A stretch of 64,000 bases of DNA from the NCBI GenBank assembly GCA_037074705.1, contig CM073590.1, forward strand, positions 44,210,395-44,274,394, read 5' to 3'. Below, piece by piece: positions 38,749 to 50,508 of the stretch (positions are counted from its first letter, which is position 1; each line of letters begins with the position of its first letter). The stretch is from Zhengitettix transpicula. Lineage: Eukaryota > Arthropoda > Insecta > Orthoptera > Tetrigidae. A program made the position numbers and the translations under genes. The notes below the pieces were generated by a model. The model saw nothing but the letters and a program-made list of their open reading frames with translations, was not told where the DNA came from and did not search any database.

Positions 38749-40534
38749 ATGTCTGGAGAGTTGAATGTTATTGAAGATGGAGAGCTTAGAGAAGAAGAAG
38801 AAGAAGAAGAGATTTAGGAAATTGTTGCTGGATCCGTATTTGATTTTAACGAAGGACAATTTTATAAAGATGCTTTTCTTCAGACATATGAATTTTATAT
38901 TCCGGCAACTCCGGAAAGGATTCAAGAGGACGAACCTGACGCAAGTGTTCCAAGTGTTTCATCAGCTGAACCACAGAGTGCAACAACCTCACCCGCCAAA
39001 AAGCGTCAAAAGGGATCAGGAGATCAGAACGTTACCAAACATATATTATCTAATCCTTCTATATACGGCATAGCCATGGACGTGGTGGATAATGCTGATA
39101 CAAATGAAAATAATGCGAGTGTTGGAAAATCTTCAGATACTATGAGTATAATGTGGAAGACTCCTAGATATTACGAAACAGTAATAGAGTTTTCGAGAAC
39201 ATTTGATTTCTTTAATTAGGCTCATTCATTTTTATTGGAACCAGTTAAAATTAATAATGTTGATAACGGACTTATGTTAACTACCTCATTCATGTATATG
39301 TCAAATAATAGTCTTTGTTCTTATGTCCCCTACATAATTTAGTACATTGCCTCCCTTTGCTCGTGCATTTAACTTGGAGATGTCAAGTTTATGGCTGCAG
39401 AACCTTCATTCGAAACTGGTAGTACTTTGTCTGGAAATGCATCTATAAATCACATCTTATACGGAGGATTCTGTATAGGTTTAAATAAAGAGTTTAATGT
39501 TTTACCGAGATCTCTTGCTTACAAAGAGGGATCAATGTATTTGGAGAGTACAACTATACCATCTTATAAAGCTATTAAAGAAATGTTATACGGAGGAGGG
39601 CCGAATACTGTAAATGGTCAAAATGATTTTAGTGCTGCTTTAGGATTACCGAGAAAGTATCCTACTTATACTTCAATTTTAACAAATTATGCAGAAGTTA
39701 GTGTTGAGAATATTTATGCAAATAAAAATCAAGGTTCACCAGACTTATCAAAATTTATACACAAGTTTAAGGCAGACGATATTATTAATCAGCCTATAAC
39801 GTGGAAATGGCAATGTTTGAACGGAGTATTAAAGACGCCTTCCAAGACTCACGGTATTACTACCAAGAAGGATCGATATGTTGGTTTTAACGCACACACT
39901 ATAGGACTTGATAATATCATGAATCCACAAGGAGAAACAACGGTAGATATTTCTGAATCTACTTTAAATAGTTCAAAATTAAATTGGACTTATGATCAAA
40001 TAGTAGACGAAGGACCTTGTGTAGGTTCATTTAATAAAACACATGATTCTGTTTCCATAATGGATACTTTTAGTATTGGATTATTTCCAGTTCCTAATAA
40101 TTTTAAAGATTGTGTCAATACTTATGTCAATTGTAAAGCTCACTGGAATGTTACCACAAAAATTGTTTTAGAAGTTGGAAGAGTCATATACTTGTAAAAT
40201 TATGCAATCTCATTAACGTGAATTTTTTGCACCGGGTAATTTCCAGTTCAGCCCACAAGATACGTACGGTACTCCATTCACAGATTCTGGTACTGTTTTT
40301 ATGTCAAACTTAGAAATAAATTCTTCAGCCAGAGAACATAATAATAATCCAACAGGAATTGTATCGAAAGTTGTGAGTAACGCAAATTTATTAAAGTATA
40401 GTGTTTCATCATTAAACTCTGTTATTCAACGTTCTATTAATGTCAATACGAGTGCTTCGGGAGTTGGAACCGCTGCAACCACAACAGTGAATACAAGGAA
40501 TCAACCACCACAAAAACCAAAACCAAGAACTTGA
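38749..40534 (+). pseudogene. VP: Endogenous densovirus capsid gene (VP), broken
   Basis: The gene is a decayed copy of a densovirus structural protein gene (Parvoviridae of arthropods); VP builds the icosahedral capsid. The first ATG (38749) is followed by an acidic stretch of glutamates and an early TAG at 38815-38817. Further stops occur at about 39217, 39340 and 39370. The largest intact piece is 39391-40197 (268 codons), with the capsid-type blocks YGGGPNTVNGQNDFSAALGLP and PRKYPTYTSIL. After a stop and frameshift the C-terminal part is open at 40301-40534, rich in Asn, Ser and Thr and ending in PPQKPKPRT. I see no phospholipase A2 motif, so the unique N-terminal part of VP1 is either lost or was encoded elsewhere. 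An AATAAA lies at 40576-40581. Stops and shifts make expression as a full capsid protein implausible. Genus not determined. Confidence 0.85.
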
Positions 40535-40550
40535 AATTGTATATATTGTT

Positions 40551-40658
40551 TTATTCAATAACATTATAATCTTTAAATAAATGAAATACATACATTGGAT
40601 TTAATTCTTTATTTAACCTAACATTCATTCTATTCCAACTAGTTCTATATATTCTAAC
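40551..40658 (-). pseudogene. 3' end of a converging densovirus non-structural gene (fragment)
   Basis: On the minus strand an open frame of 35 codons reads through SWNRMNVRLNKELN and ends in KDYNVIE plus TAA (40551-40553). An AATAAA on the same strand overlaps the stop (40550-40555). The VP gene ends at 40534 on the plus strand, so the two genes face each other with 16 bases between their stop codons. That is the central arrangement of ambisense densoviruses, where NS transcripts converge on VP transcripts. Similarity stops at 40658 where host repeat begins, so most of the NS gene is absent. The piece is too short to name the protein from sequence alone; the call rests on position and signals. 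Confidence 0.5.
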
Positions 40659-41060
40659 CGGCCTGAGACGACAAGCCCAAGTTCGGAACGCTGGAACTTC
40701 GCATAACGAGGAAGCCGGTCAGGCGGTAGGAAGCACTCGCCGCTCGAAGTCAGTTGGAGATACGAGCGACACCCCACCGCAGACTGAGGCGCCAGCCAAT
40801 CAAAGAACCACCTATCCCCGTCGCTGCCGCAAGGGTATATAAGGGGGTCCCCTCACCTAACTCGGCACTTCGCCAGAAGATGATGGCGCTCAATGTCATC
40901 GAAACGTCGCGTGCTATCAACGAGTTTACCCGGCTGGAAGCCCGAGAAACTTATATCAACTTTCTACACGGGGAAAACCTTCGTTCTATTTTCCGGTTAG
41001 ACTGGGGAAGACGACAACAAACGATGAACAGGTTTGTTTCTGTCTCCCACGTAAATTAAT
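40659..41060 (+). mobile_element. GC-rich retroelement end with TATA box, right of the viral insert
   Basis: A GC-rich block starts abruptly at 40659 (CGGCCTGAGACGACAAGCCC). It carries TATATAAG at 40836-40843 and then the 67-bp segment 40866-40932, which is an inverted match to 38264-38330. The layout (GC-rich upstream part, TATA box, 'AGAAGATGATG...GAAACGTCGCG' block) resembles the promoter-proximal end of an insect retroelement. The 101-codon frame at 40754-41059 has no motif and is probably incidental. Confidence 0.5.
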
Positions 41061-41944
41061 GAGATATCTGCCGCACGTTTATTCCCTCATATACGACCCC
41101 TTTAACTTTTTAGTTTATGTTCGGAGTCTCAAATAATCGCCCAGATGTTTGCCTGTTTGACGTATTAGAAATTTATTGGATTATTGAACGTAGTTAAAGT
41201 GAATCATCTAAAGTTTAAACTCAAAAGAGAATAAATTTTAATTTACCTAGATGAAAATAAAAAATAGCCTTGTTGAATTTGTGTAAACCCTTAATTATAA
41301 ATTAATTTAATTTAAAGCCAATAAAAATCAAATTTTATTTAATATAAAGCATAGCATTATATTACAAATTATGTAATAAATTCTAATTGTTATTAATTAT
41401 ATCTTCCAATGATTATTTTGTAATTTTATGTAATAACGTATACTATTTCCTCATTGGAGGACTAAAAGATTAAATAAAATCAAAATTCCTAATAATACAG
41501 TACATGTAACTCTACTTTACTGATGGAAATATTGGAAAATGGCGTTTAATAATTTTCTATTTAATCTCCTAAGAAAAGCTGCATTCTATAAACCAATATG
41601 TGATTCAAACACTATTTTCGTTCAACCATTTTTATGAATTATTTTGAATATTTTGTTTCAAACAAAACGCGCTATTAATGTTGAATGACGATCTAACTGA
41701 ACATTTGTTCCTCCAAAGGATGCTGTAAAGTGGAAAATTCGATTCGCATAATACATTATCAATCTTTCGCACAGACGGTTGAGAAAGATATATGTGCCCA
41801 AATCGATTTAATAGTGGAGTTTGTAGTTTCATACAATCAATGGTGACTTTGTAGCGACAAATAAGAGTTCAGTACAGACACATACAGGAAGATTCTGGAG
41901 GACTAGTTTAAACTAATGATCTGCGATAATTAAACTCAATCGAT
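41061..41944. other. AT-rich spacer
   Basis: No frame, hairpin or repeat match of note. Confidence 0.5.
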
Positions 41945-43165
41945 ATGTATGTAAGTAGTTTGCTTCTCTGTGGCCTTTCTACGAACCCTCTAAGGAGGGA
42001 AAGGGGGACATCTTGTTTCCTAAATCCTGACGGGCTGGGGCCTCCACCAAGGGGAGGACAGAATAAAGGCTTTGCCCACGAAACCACACACCCCGTCGAG
42101 TGCAACTCCAACGTGCGTTGGTCTGGGACGTGGATGACTACACCCAGCTGGGCTATAGGGACCCTGGAGGATAGACTAGGGATCCAAGCACCCCGAGGTA
42201 CCAAATTCCCCCAAGAACGGCTTTGGTCAGCCGCGTACACCATTACCACAAGTGCTCAGGGTCGCCCATAAGGGTGGACATGAACTTGCCCGATGGCAAT
42301 TGAAACTAGACGGCACACTCTAATGGCTCTCAAGCTGGGGATATCTCCCTCACATTGCAACAGGCTATTGATATGAGGAGAATTATGGCCAGGTGGTTTC
42401 GTCATCGGATAACTAAGAGACCTTAGCCTCCCGGAGTGTGGTTGATGCCAGACACCTTCCACACCCCAGAAGACTGGACGACCGCCTTGAGTCAATCTCC
42501 ATCTCCTAGCAGGGCAGAATGGTAGCTTCTCAGAAAGACCCCCAGGAGAACCACGCGCCCTCCCTACCTCCTCGTCTTAACACGTGCCACAACCGCGGAA
42601 AGGCCTCTCTACCAGAGTTCTATTGTCAGCAGGATTCCTCTCCCTCTACCGAGAACAGTCACGGTTCGAGGGTGCTTTCACAGCATCCCCCGCACAAAAT
42701 TTGAAAGCACTGAGTCCGTACATGAGATTGGAAGCAGTGCAGACAGTTTAAGGGGTAAACGCCGTGTGGTCTGCCCTGGACATCGTTTCGGATACTACCA
42801 ACCATGAGCAGCTCATGAAGACACCTCAAATAACTGTTATCCCACCGTTAACCCACTCCTCTCCTGATGCCGCACCATCAGAGTTCTCCGTTGAGTACTA
42901 GTATTTGGGGGCCAACTGAAGCTAATAACAGTTCGAAGTTGCTGTCGCATACATCTACCTTCCTACTGGAAACAGCGAGAATGCTACCCTCATGCGTGGG
43001 AATAAAAGCGCCGATACTCAATCGATAGTCAGACTACGCCAGAACACTATTATTACGTAAGTACCTTGATGAGACCTATACGAAGTATTAATCAAGAGCG
43101 TAAAATTGCCCGGCGCTGTGGGAATGCTGAGTGCGGCTGCGAGGGCCCAATTCCGAACATCCTTA
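41945..43165. other. GC-rich island, possible 5' part of a LINE
   Basis: About 1.2 kb with far higher GC than its flanks and an abrupt left border. Frames of about 80-113 codons exist on both strands (41908-42249, 41945-42271, 42256-42495) but show no domain. Phrases such as GGCTATAGGGACCCTGGAGG and CGAGGTACCAAATTCCCCCA remind me of 5' untranslated regions of R1-clade LINEs. That is recall-based inference and I cannot confirm it. It could belong to the same family as the LINE at 36065-37868. Confidence 0.35.
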
Positions 43166-43345
43166 CGTCATTCGGAAAACAAGAAACATGAATTGGTTCT
43201 CAAAATACGTATATTTCACTAAATTTACAACAATGCAGCGCACTCAACGTACGAGCAGAGGCTAATTATTATCTTAAGCTTTGACCTTTCGACAACAGTC
43301 ACCAACTTCTGATGGATCTAGTAATATATGTGCATTGTCGATCAA

Positions 43346-43628
43346 GTAAATAAAAGCATTTAATGATGCTAGTGAATGTAGTGAAACAAAAATTACAATG
43401 GAGATTAAGACAGAATAAGACAATCATGCAAACATGACTATCTTAGCAAAGCTTTACTGTAGAATTGTTGAGATTGGTAGTTAGCACACGTAAATAAAAG
43501 CATTTAATAATGCTAGTGAATGTAGTGAAACAAACGTTACAATGGAGATTAAGACAATCATGCAAACATGACTATCTTAGCAAAGCTTTACTGTAGAATT
43601 GTTGATAATGGTAGTTAGCACACGTAAA
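43346..43628. repeat. Two-copy tandem duplication, period 144 bp
   Basis: The segment beginning GTAAATAAAAGCATTTAAT at 43346 is repeated from 43490. The second copy lacks 10 bases (ACAGAATAAG) and is otherwise nearly identical, and the first bases of a third copy follow at 43624. The high similarity suggests a recent duplication. Confidence 0.9.
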
Positions 43629-46037
43629 TTTCATTTATAGTCGGACGCAGTTTTATTGTCGGGATGCGCAGTAGCAAGACCCTACATTCCACGTCATCCA
43701 ATGGTAACATTCTTGTTTACACGTCAGTGTAGTTTCTGCATTTTTTAGCAATTTGGCGAGTGTAGATCACAGGTTTCATATGTATCACGCGGAAGGAGGC
43801 AATTTGCAAAAACATGCATCTAGCCCGTGAACCTCGAGAACGCCATAGAAACACCCCAACAAAATATAGTTGTAGCCCTTTTTGCTGGATTGACAAATGT
43901 ACAGAGTTTTACAACCAAAACATTTCGTCCCGACAGTTATTTCTCAATTGCCGTGAGATTTTAACTACGTTCTGTGATTGATGCGTGTCAGTTAAACAGC
44001 AGTGTCAACGTCGTTATGAATCTTCCCTTTATCCTGCCCCTCTCCCCCTTCCAAATGACTTCGGACTAGTTAACTTTGCTAACCACCAGTCTTGTATCGT
44101 GGTAAGAATAGACAAATAGACCTTAGGAGAATATTACCAGCATAAATCATTTTATGTATAAATGAATTAATTAAATGAATCAAAATTTATTGATCGCAAT
44201 CAGGCACATTTTGCGAATTCCAATAAGAAACTGGACACCGTTTTAGACTATTGGTAGCAGAACATTAATATATAAAACAATAAGTGAAAATATGAAGTGC
44301 AACTAATTAATGCCAAAATTGAGTAGTTAGTGTGTGTGCTCTATTGAAACTGTAAACATCATTTATAGGACAAAGTGGTGATTTCAAATTATCACAGAGT
44401 TAGAATAGAGTATTTAGAAACAATTTAAAATTACTTTTAAATGCAATTGAAGAGGTAAAGTTCTCAGGTTGTTCAACAATAAATAATCGGTCCGCAAAAC
44501 GATAATTTGGTACGAAGCAGCTAATTATTATGAAAATATTACACACTTATTATCTGAAATGAGGGGAAAGCCATGAATCAGAAACTTAACACCAGGATAC
44601 CTCAAACTATATTATCGAACAAAACCACAAAATCCGATATTTCAAGCAATACGTAAAAGAGCACAATATTATGTGAAAAGCCTGAGTTACAGGACACCAA
44701 GTGAAGACCTTGCAGTTGGATTTTCGTAATTTCATAAAATAGTATTTTTTATGTGCATTGCTTAGAATCTAGGGCTTATAGCACATCTTTCCTTTCCTTC
44801 GAAGCGGGTAACCGAAACATATGTAATCTAAATTCCTGACAAGCTGACTTTGTTCCCTTTTCACGAGAAAACGGTCAAACCGATTTCCATTTAACTTTAT
44901 ACTGCTGTTGTATAGAAGCTTAAAAATGTTTCAAGTCTGATGAAACTACCATCAGTCATCTTGGAACAGTATGAAAAACGCTCCGAAACCTAATTAGCTG
45001 CGTGGGCAGGATATTGTTCGTTTTACATAAAAATTGCTGAACGCAGTCTGTACAGCTGTTCAGAAATATGCAGAAAGTGTAATTAAAGAAGACGGTCGAG
45101 ATTCGATACTTCATATGTTAAAACTGTAAATATGCAACTTTCGCAGACAACTATACAAAATATCTTTATCTATAACGACTTTAAGATCATAAGCAACAAC
45201 TGTGAGCTTCTGACGAGTGTTTCATTCATATGAATGACGAAGTACTTACATAAATAAATTACTTTAGTATAGACAAGAAAAGTCAGAGTAAAATGCTCCT
45301 ACGTTTAGTATTCGGTCCTAAGGAAAGCTTGTTTTACATTAGAGGAACTTCCAAGAGAGAAATTATGAATTCACTATTTATCATAGCCAGGGAACGGAGA
45401 AATCCCGTATTAGGTTGGTTGGCCAGATGACCGTTACGACCGCATGGCGCCAGCAAGTCTAACAAGACCAACTAACTTAAGATCGTTACATTCCCACTGC
45501 CTTTTACGAGAGCTGAAGTATAATAGCCACGTAAACGGAGGAAAAAACGTCAGAAGAAAATTAGTGTAATATCTGCCCTCGTTACATAAATAGTCAAACA
45601 AGACACGAGTATTTCCAGTTTCGTCGAACACAGACGACGGGTGCAAGTTGTATTTTCGAGAGCTGTCACTGTAAAGAAACAAAAACTTATTTCTCATCCT
45701 GAATACATGTTTATTATTCCGTTTTTTCTTAAAAGTTGAATAAGTATGGTTTCGACTTGCAACCACGTTGAGAACCTTCACTATCTTCACAGCACAAAAT
45801 CGGTTCTATATGGAAAGTTTCGGAGAAATTTGTTGGCTGATAAGTGGACAAGTTGGCTTATCACAAGTTCATGTAAACAAGAGTTGGATTACGGTATGTG
45901 CAGTATTACAACACTAAAAACTATTCTGAATATTGCGTCAGCATAGTTTCTATTATTTTCATATTAGGAGGCAGCAAGTTATTCAACGGATTCCCACTTC
46001 ATATGTACGCAAAAATTGAATTTATTTTATTTAACAA
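43629..46037. other. Intergenic, no gene recognised
   Basis: AT-rich sequence. The 118-codon minus frame at 45434-45790 has no motif and no flanking coding signal. A segment at about 44865-44885 (CGAGAAAACGGTCAAACCGA) resembles one at about 25030 and may be part of an old dispersed element. Confidence 0.5.
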
Positions 46038-46390
46038 ACTAGCTGGGTGCCCGTGGTTGTCATAATTAAACTCAACGACATACATAACCCTACATTTCAC
46101 ACCTATCTCGGTTGTATTCGCGTTATTCTTATGTAACACCCCTCCACCCCATCCCAAAGGGTGCTCCCATCCTATGCCGAAACGGGCTGAAATTATATAC
46201 GAAGAATATCAATAGAAATACTATCAATCCTTTTGACACTGAAAATTTGCACCCTTACCCCTGAGGGTGGTAGGCGCCTTATTCCCAAAGCGTATGCTTT
46301 CTGGTCGCAAGTAACATGTGTACGAAATTGGGTGAAATTTGCTCCACGGTATGCGGAACATACACACATACACTCAATTTTATTTATAAG
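46038..46390 (+). mobile_element. C-rich family, short complete copy (353 bp)
   Basis: It starts with ACTAGCTGGGTGCCCGTGGT, holds about one unit (ATTAAACTCAACGACATACA, TAACACCCCTCCACCCCATC, AAATACTATCAAT) and ends with the tail: CGTATGCTTTCTGGTCGCAA, ACGAAATTGGGTGAAATTTG, GCGGAACATACACACATACAC, TTTTATTTATAAG. The next copy begins at the very next base. Together they define both ends of the element. Confidence 0.85.
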
Positions 46391-49300
46391 ACTAGCTGGG
46401 TGCCCGGAGTTGCCCGGAATGTCGTATATCCATAACCCCCAATTTGACTCCAATTTCGGTTGCTTTTGCATTATTTTTATGTAATGCACTTCGCCCCCTA
46501 TCCATGTGCTCACCTCCAACGACGAAATGGGTTGAACTCATTGACCTCGAAAACGTTTCATTCATATCGTCGGTTTCCACATTTTACAAAATTTTCACAC
46601 ACGTCCCCACACTACTTTGGGTTAAACAAAAAGTCATAATTAAGATCAGAGTATCGATACCCCAATGGTATTAGCGTTATTTTCATATAACGCGCCACCA
46701 GACGCCACCCCTAAGCTTGCTCACCTCCATGTCGACAGGGATTGAAATTATACACAGAGAGCATCTAGAGAAATATTATGAATTTAATTTACCCTGCACA
46801 CTATTATTTCGACGTAAATTTAAAAAATACCACCCACGCTTGGGGGAGTTAAATGGCAAGTTGATTGTAATAATTAAACTCAGTGACATACAAAACCTTA
46901 GATTCCACTCGAATCCTGATTGTATTGTATAATTTTAAGTAATGCCACACCACCCACACCCTTAAGGATGCTTCCCTCCCAAACCCGAAAGGGGTTAAAA
47001 TTATACGCGGAGAACATGTAAAGAGATATTATAAGGCTCATTGCTCCAGAAATATATTTATTCGACGCAAAAATCGGTCGTTTGAATTGCTTGCAAATTT
47101 TAATCGCCGCCCAACTACCACCTACCACCGCCCAGCCAACTCCCATCACCGCCCACCGACGCGCGTTGACCAGATTGTCATAAATAAACTCAGCGACTTC
47201 CATATCCCTGGATTTGATTCCAATCTTGGTCGTATGGGCATTATTTTACTGTAACTCAACCACCAAACATCACCGATAAACGTGATCGTCTCCTAAGCCC
47301 GAAAGAGGTTGATATTATGCACAAAAACATAAAGACAAATACTCCGAATTGAATTAACTGCGAATAATATTAGGCGCAAACATCGGGTGATTAACATTTG
47401 AATAATTTCCACCCCATTCACCCCCGCCAATGGGGGTTAAACGCTAAGTTGAATGTCATCATTTTAATAGGTGACATCCATAACCCCTGATTCGACTCCA
47501 AACTCGAATGTGTTTGTGTAATTTCATGTAATGCCAATCCACCCCAACCCTTAAGGATGCACCACTTCCAATCCTTAAAGAAGTGGAAATTATCCACAGA
47601 GAACATGTAGAGAAATTTGACGAATCCCGAATTCTATCGATTGGAAGCAAAACCGGCCGGTTAGCATGTTCAAAGTTTATATCCGCTCCCTCCTCCACCC
47701 CGCCCTCTAACCCCCGTCGACCCCCAAACACCCCCGCGCGTTGACCAGATTGTCATAATTTAACTAATCGACATCCATAACCTAGATCTGACTCGAATAT
47801 CAGTTCCTTTTGCGTTAATTTTATGGAACTGCCCTCTACCCCTAAAGGTCCACCGCTACCCATAATATCATACACAAAAAACATCAACACAAGTACAATC
47901 AATGTAATTAACTATGAAAAATATTTTTTCAACGTGTTTTCATGTTCCAAAATTTTCACGTCGTCCACCTAGGGGTTAACAACTCTTAGGGTAAAATGCC
48001 GAGTTGAATGTCATAATTAAACTCAGTGACAGACATAACCTTGGATTTGAATTAAAAATTCGGGTTTATTTGCGGAATTTTTCTCTAAAGCATTTCCTCA
48101 CCCACTCCTAAGGGCGGTCCTTTACCATGCTGTAAGGTGTTGCAATTATACACAGATAACATTGCTCGAAACATTATAAATATATCTTACCCCTAAAAAT
48201 ATTTATCCGACTAAAATATGGGCTGTATTAGCAAGATTGAATATATCCACCCACTAAGTGTGCTGCTCTCTTATGCCGATAGGGGTTGAAATTTTACACA
48301 AAACATCGGTAGCCATATTATGAATCAAATTAACCCTTGAAAATATGTATTCTGCGCTAATAACCGCCGTGATTGCAAGTTTCATAATTTCCACTCCTAA
48401 CCATTAAATGACCATTTTAATGTCATAATTAAATTCAGAAACTCCCTTGACACCATATTTGACTCCAATCTCGGTTGTATTCACGTTATTTCCTTATTAC
48501 GCCCGCCCACCCCCACCCTAAGTGTGCTCCTTTTCCATGCAGTAAGAGGCTGAAATTATACTCAGATAACATCGATAGAAACACTATCAATCTCTTTGAC
48601 CACTAAAAATATTTATCCGACTCAAATATAGGTGGTCTTAGAATGTTAGGATGTTTCAATCCCCACCCCTAAGCGTGCTCCCCTCCCACGCTGAAAGGGG
48701 TTGAAATTTTATAAACAACATAGATAGATTTACTATCAAAGTCAATGTCCCTGGAATTTATTTATACCACGCTAATATCGACGATTTTACATTTTTGTAA
48801 TATTTCATCTCGTCCATCCCCTTCCCTGGGGATTAAACGGCCGATTGAATCTCATAATCAAACTCAATGATATCTATAACCCTTGATTCGACTGCTTTTG
48901 CATTATATTTATGTAATGGCACTCCACCCCAACATATAAGGGGATCTCCCCTCCAAATCCCGAAAGGGGTTGAAATTTAACACGGACAACATATACAGAA
49001 ATTTTTATAATTTCAATTATCCCAAAATATATTTATTCGACGCAAAAAACTGCCGGTCAACATGTTTTTAAATTGATAAACCCCGCCCACGTCCGCCCAA
49101 CTCCTACCACCCTATCCACCCCCTGCGCGTAGTACAGGTTGTCATAAATAAACTCAGCGATATCCATTACCTTCCATTTGACTCGAATCTCGGTTTTTTT
49201 CATGTTTTTTCTTATAAGTCCCATGGTCCACCCTCTGACCGCAAGAGGGGTTGAAATTTTTCACACAAAACATGGGTAGAATTACTATAAATCTAATAAA

Positions 49301-50508
49301 CACTGAAAAATATTTATTTAACTCTAATATCGCTAGTTATTTCCTGTTTCAATAATTCCACCCCCGTCCACCTCCATTACTTCAATTAAATGTCAGAATT
49401 AAACTCAGCGACATCCAAAACCTATAATTTGACTGTAATCTTGGTTTTATTCGCGTTTATATTTGTAACGCCCGTCCACCCTGACCCATAAGAGTGCTCA
49501 TTTCCCATGCTGAAAGGGGTTGCAATTATAGTCGGATAACATCAGTTGAAAAACTATGTATCTCTTCTGTCCCTAAAACTATTTATCTGCATAAATATCG
49601 GCTGTTTTAAATGTTTGAATGTTTCCACCCTCTTCTATAAGTGTGCTTCCCGAAAGGGGTTGAAAATTTACAAACAACATCGGTAGACATATTATCAAAT
49701 TTAATGATGTCGACAATTAATTATTTAACGCAAATATCGACCGTTTTAACATGTTAGAAAAGTCCACCCCCGACAAACCCGTGCACCCTCACCTCTGGGG
49801 GTTAAATCGCCAATTGAATGTCATAATTAAACTCGGCGACAGCCATAACCTTCGATTTGACTCCAATCTCGGTTATATTCCCGTTATTTTATTGTAGCGC
49901 TCCTCCACCCCCACCCCTAAGGGTGCTATACTGCTAAGCTCGAAAGGGGTTGAAATTATACTCAGAGAACACGTAGAGAAATTTTATTAATCTCATTGAT
50001 CTCGAAAAATTTTTAGTCGTCGCAAAAATAGGTGGATTAACATTTTTGACAATTTCCACCCTCGACCACCCCTGTCCCTGGGAGGTTAATTGCAAGTTGA
50101 ATGTCATAATTAAATTCAGCGTAATCCATAACTTTAGGTTTGACTCCAGTGGCGGTTCTATTCCAGATATTTTTTTGTAATGGAACTCCAGCCCCACCCC
50201 TATGGGTGCTCCTTTCCTATGCCGTAAAATATTGAAATTTTATTTACATTCTTTGGTACAAACACTATTAATTAGTTTTACCCTGAAAATTTTTATCCGA
50301 CTCAAATATCGGCCGTTTTAGCATGCATGAAATCTTCCACACCCGTTTACCCTGCTCCTGGGGGTTGAAGACGTCTCACTCTGACAGTGTTTGTTCGTGG
50401 TCTCAAAGAACACGTGTACGAAATTTGGTTAAATTTTCTCCCCGGGTGTAGATTTGTATGCGAAACAAATAAACATACATACATACACTCATTTTTATTT
50501 ATAAGATT
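46391..50508 (+). mobile_element. C-rich family, long complete copy (4.1 kb, about 16 units)
   Basis: It begins ACTAGCTGGGTGCCCGGAGT at 46391. The landmark 'CCGAAAGGGGTTGAAATTATACAC' in variants recurs near 46519, 46735, 46983, 47298, 47570, 47858, 48128, 48275, 48540, 48690, 48960, 49240, 49510, 49655, 49945 and 50220, so units are mostly 220-310 bp with shorter ones near 150 bp that lack the middle blocks. The tail (CGTGTACGAAATTTGG, GTTTGTTCGTGGTCTCAAAG, ACATACATACATACAC, TTTTTATTTATAAGATT) ends it at about 50508. There is no coding capacity on either strand; long frames are absent because the C-rich blocks differ in phase. Non-autonomous element with internal tandem expansion is my reading; the mobilising partner is unknown. 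Confidence 0.8.

Noticed and set aside
38533..38925. 130-codon minus-strand frame across the hairpin and capsid start
   Set aside because: Very Phe/Asn/Lys-rich and antisense to the capsid gene; it contains the complement of the poly-glutamate stretch.
40754..41059. 101-codon frame in the GC-rich flank of the viral insert
   Set aside because: It crosses the TATA box and the inverted repeat arm; no domain is seen.
45434..45790. 118-codon minus-strand frame
   Set aside because: No recognisable motif, low-complexity basic N-terminal part and no exon-like borders; not distinguishable from chance.
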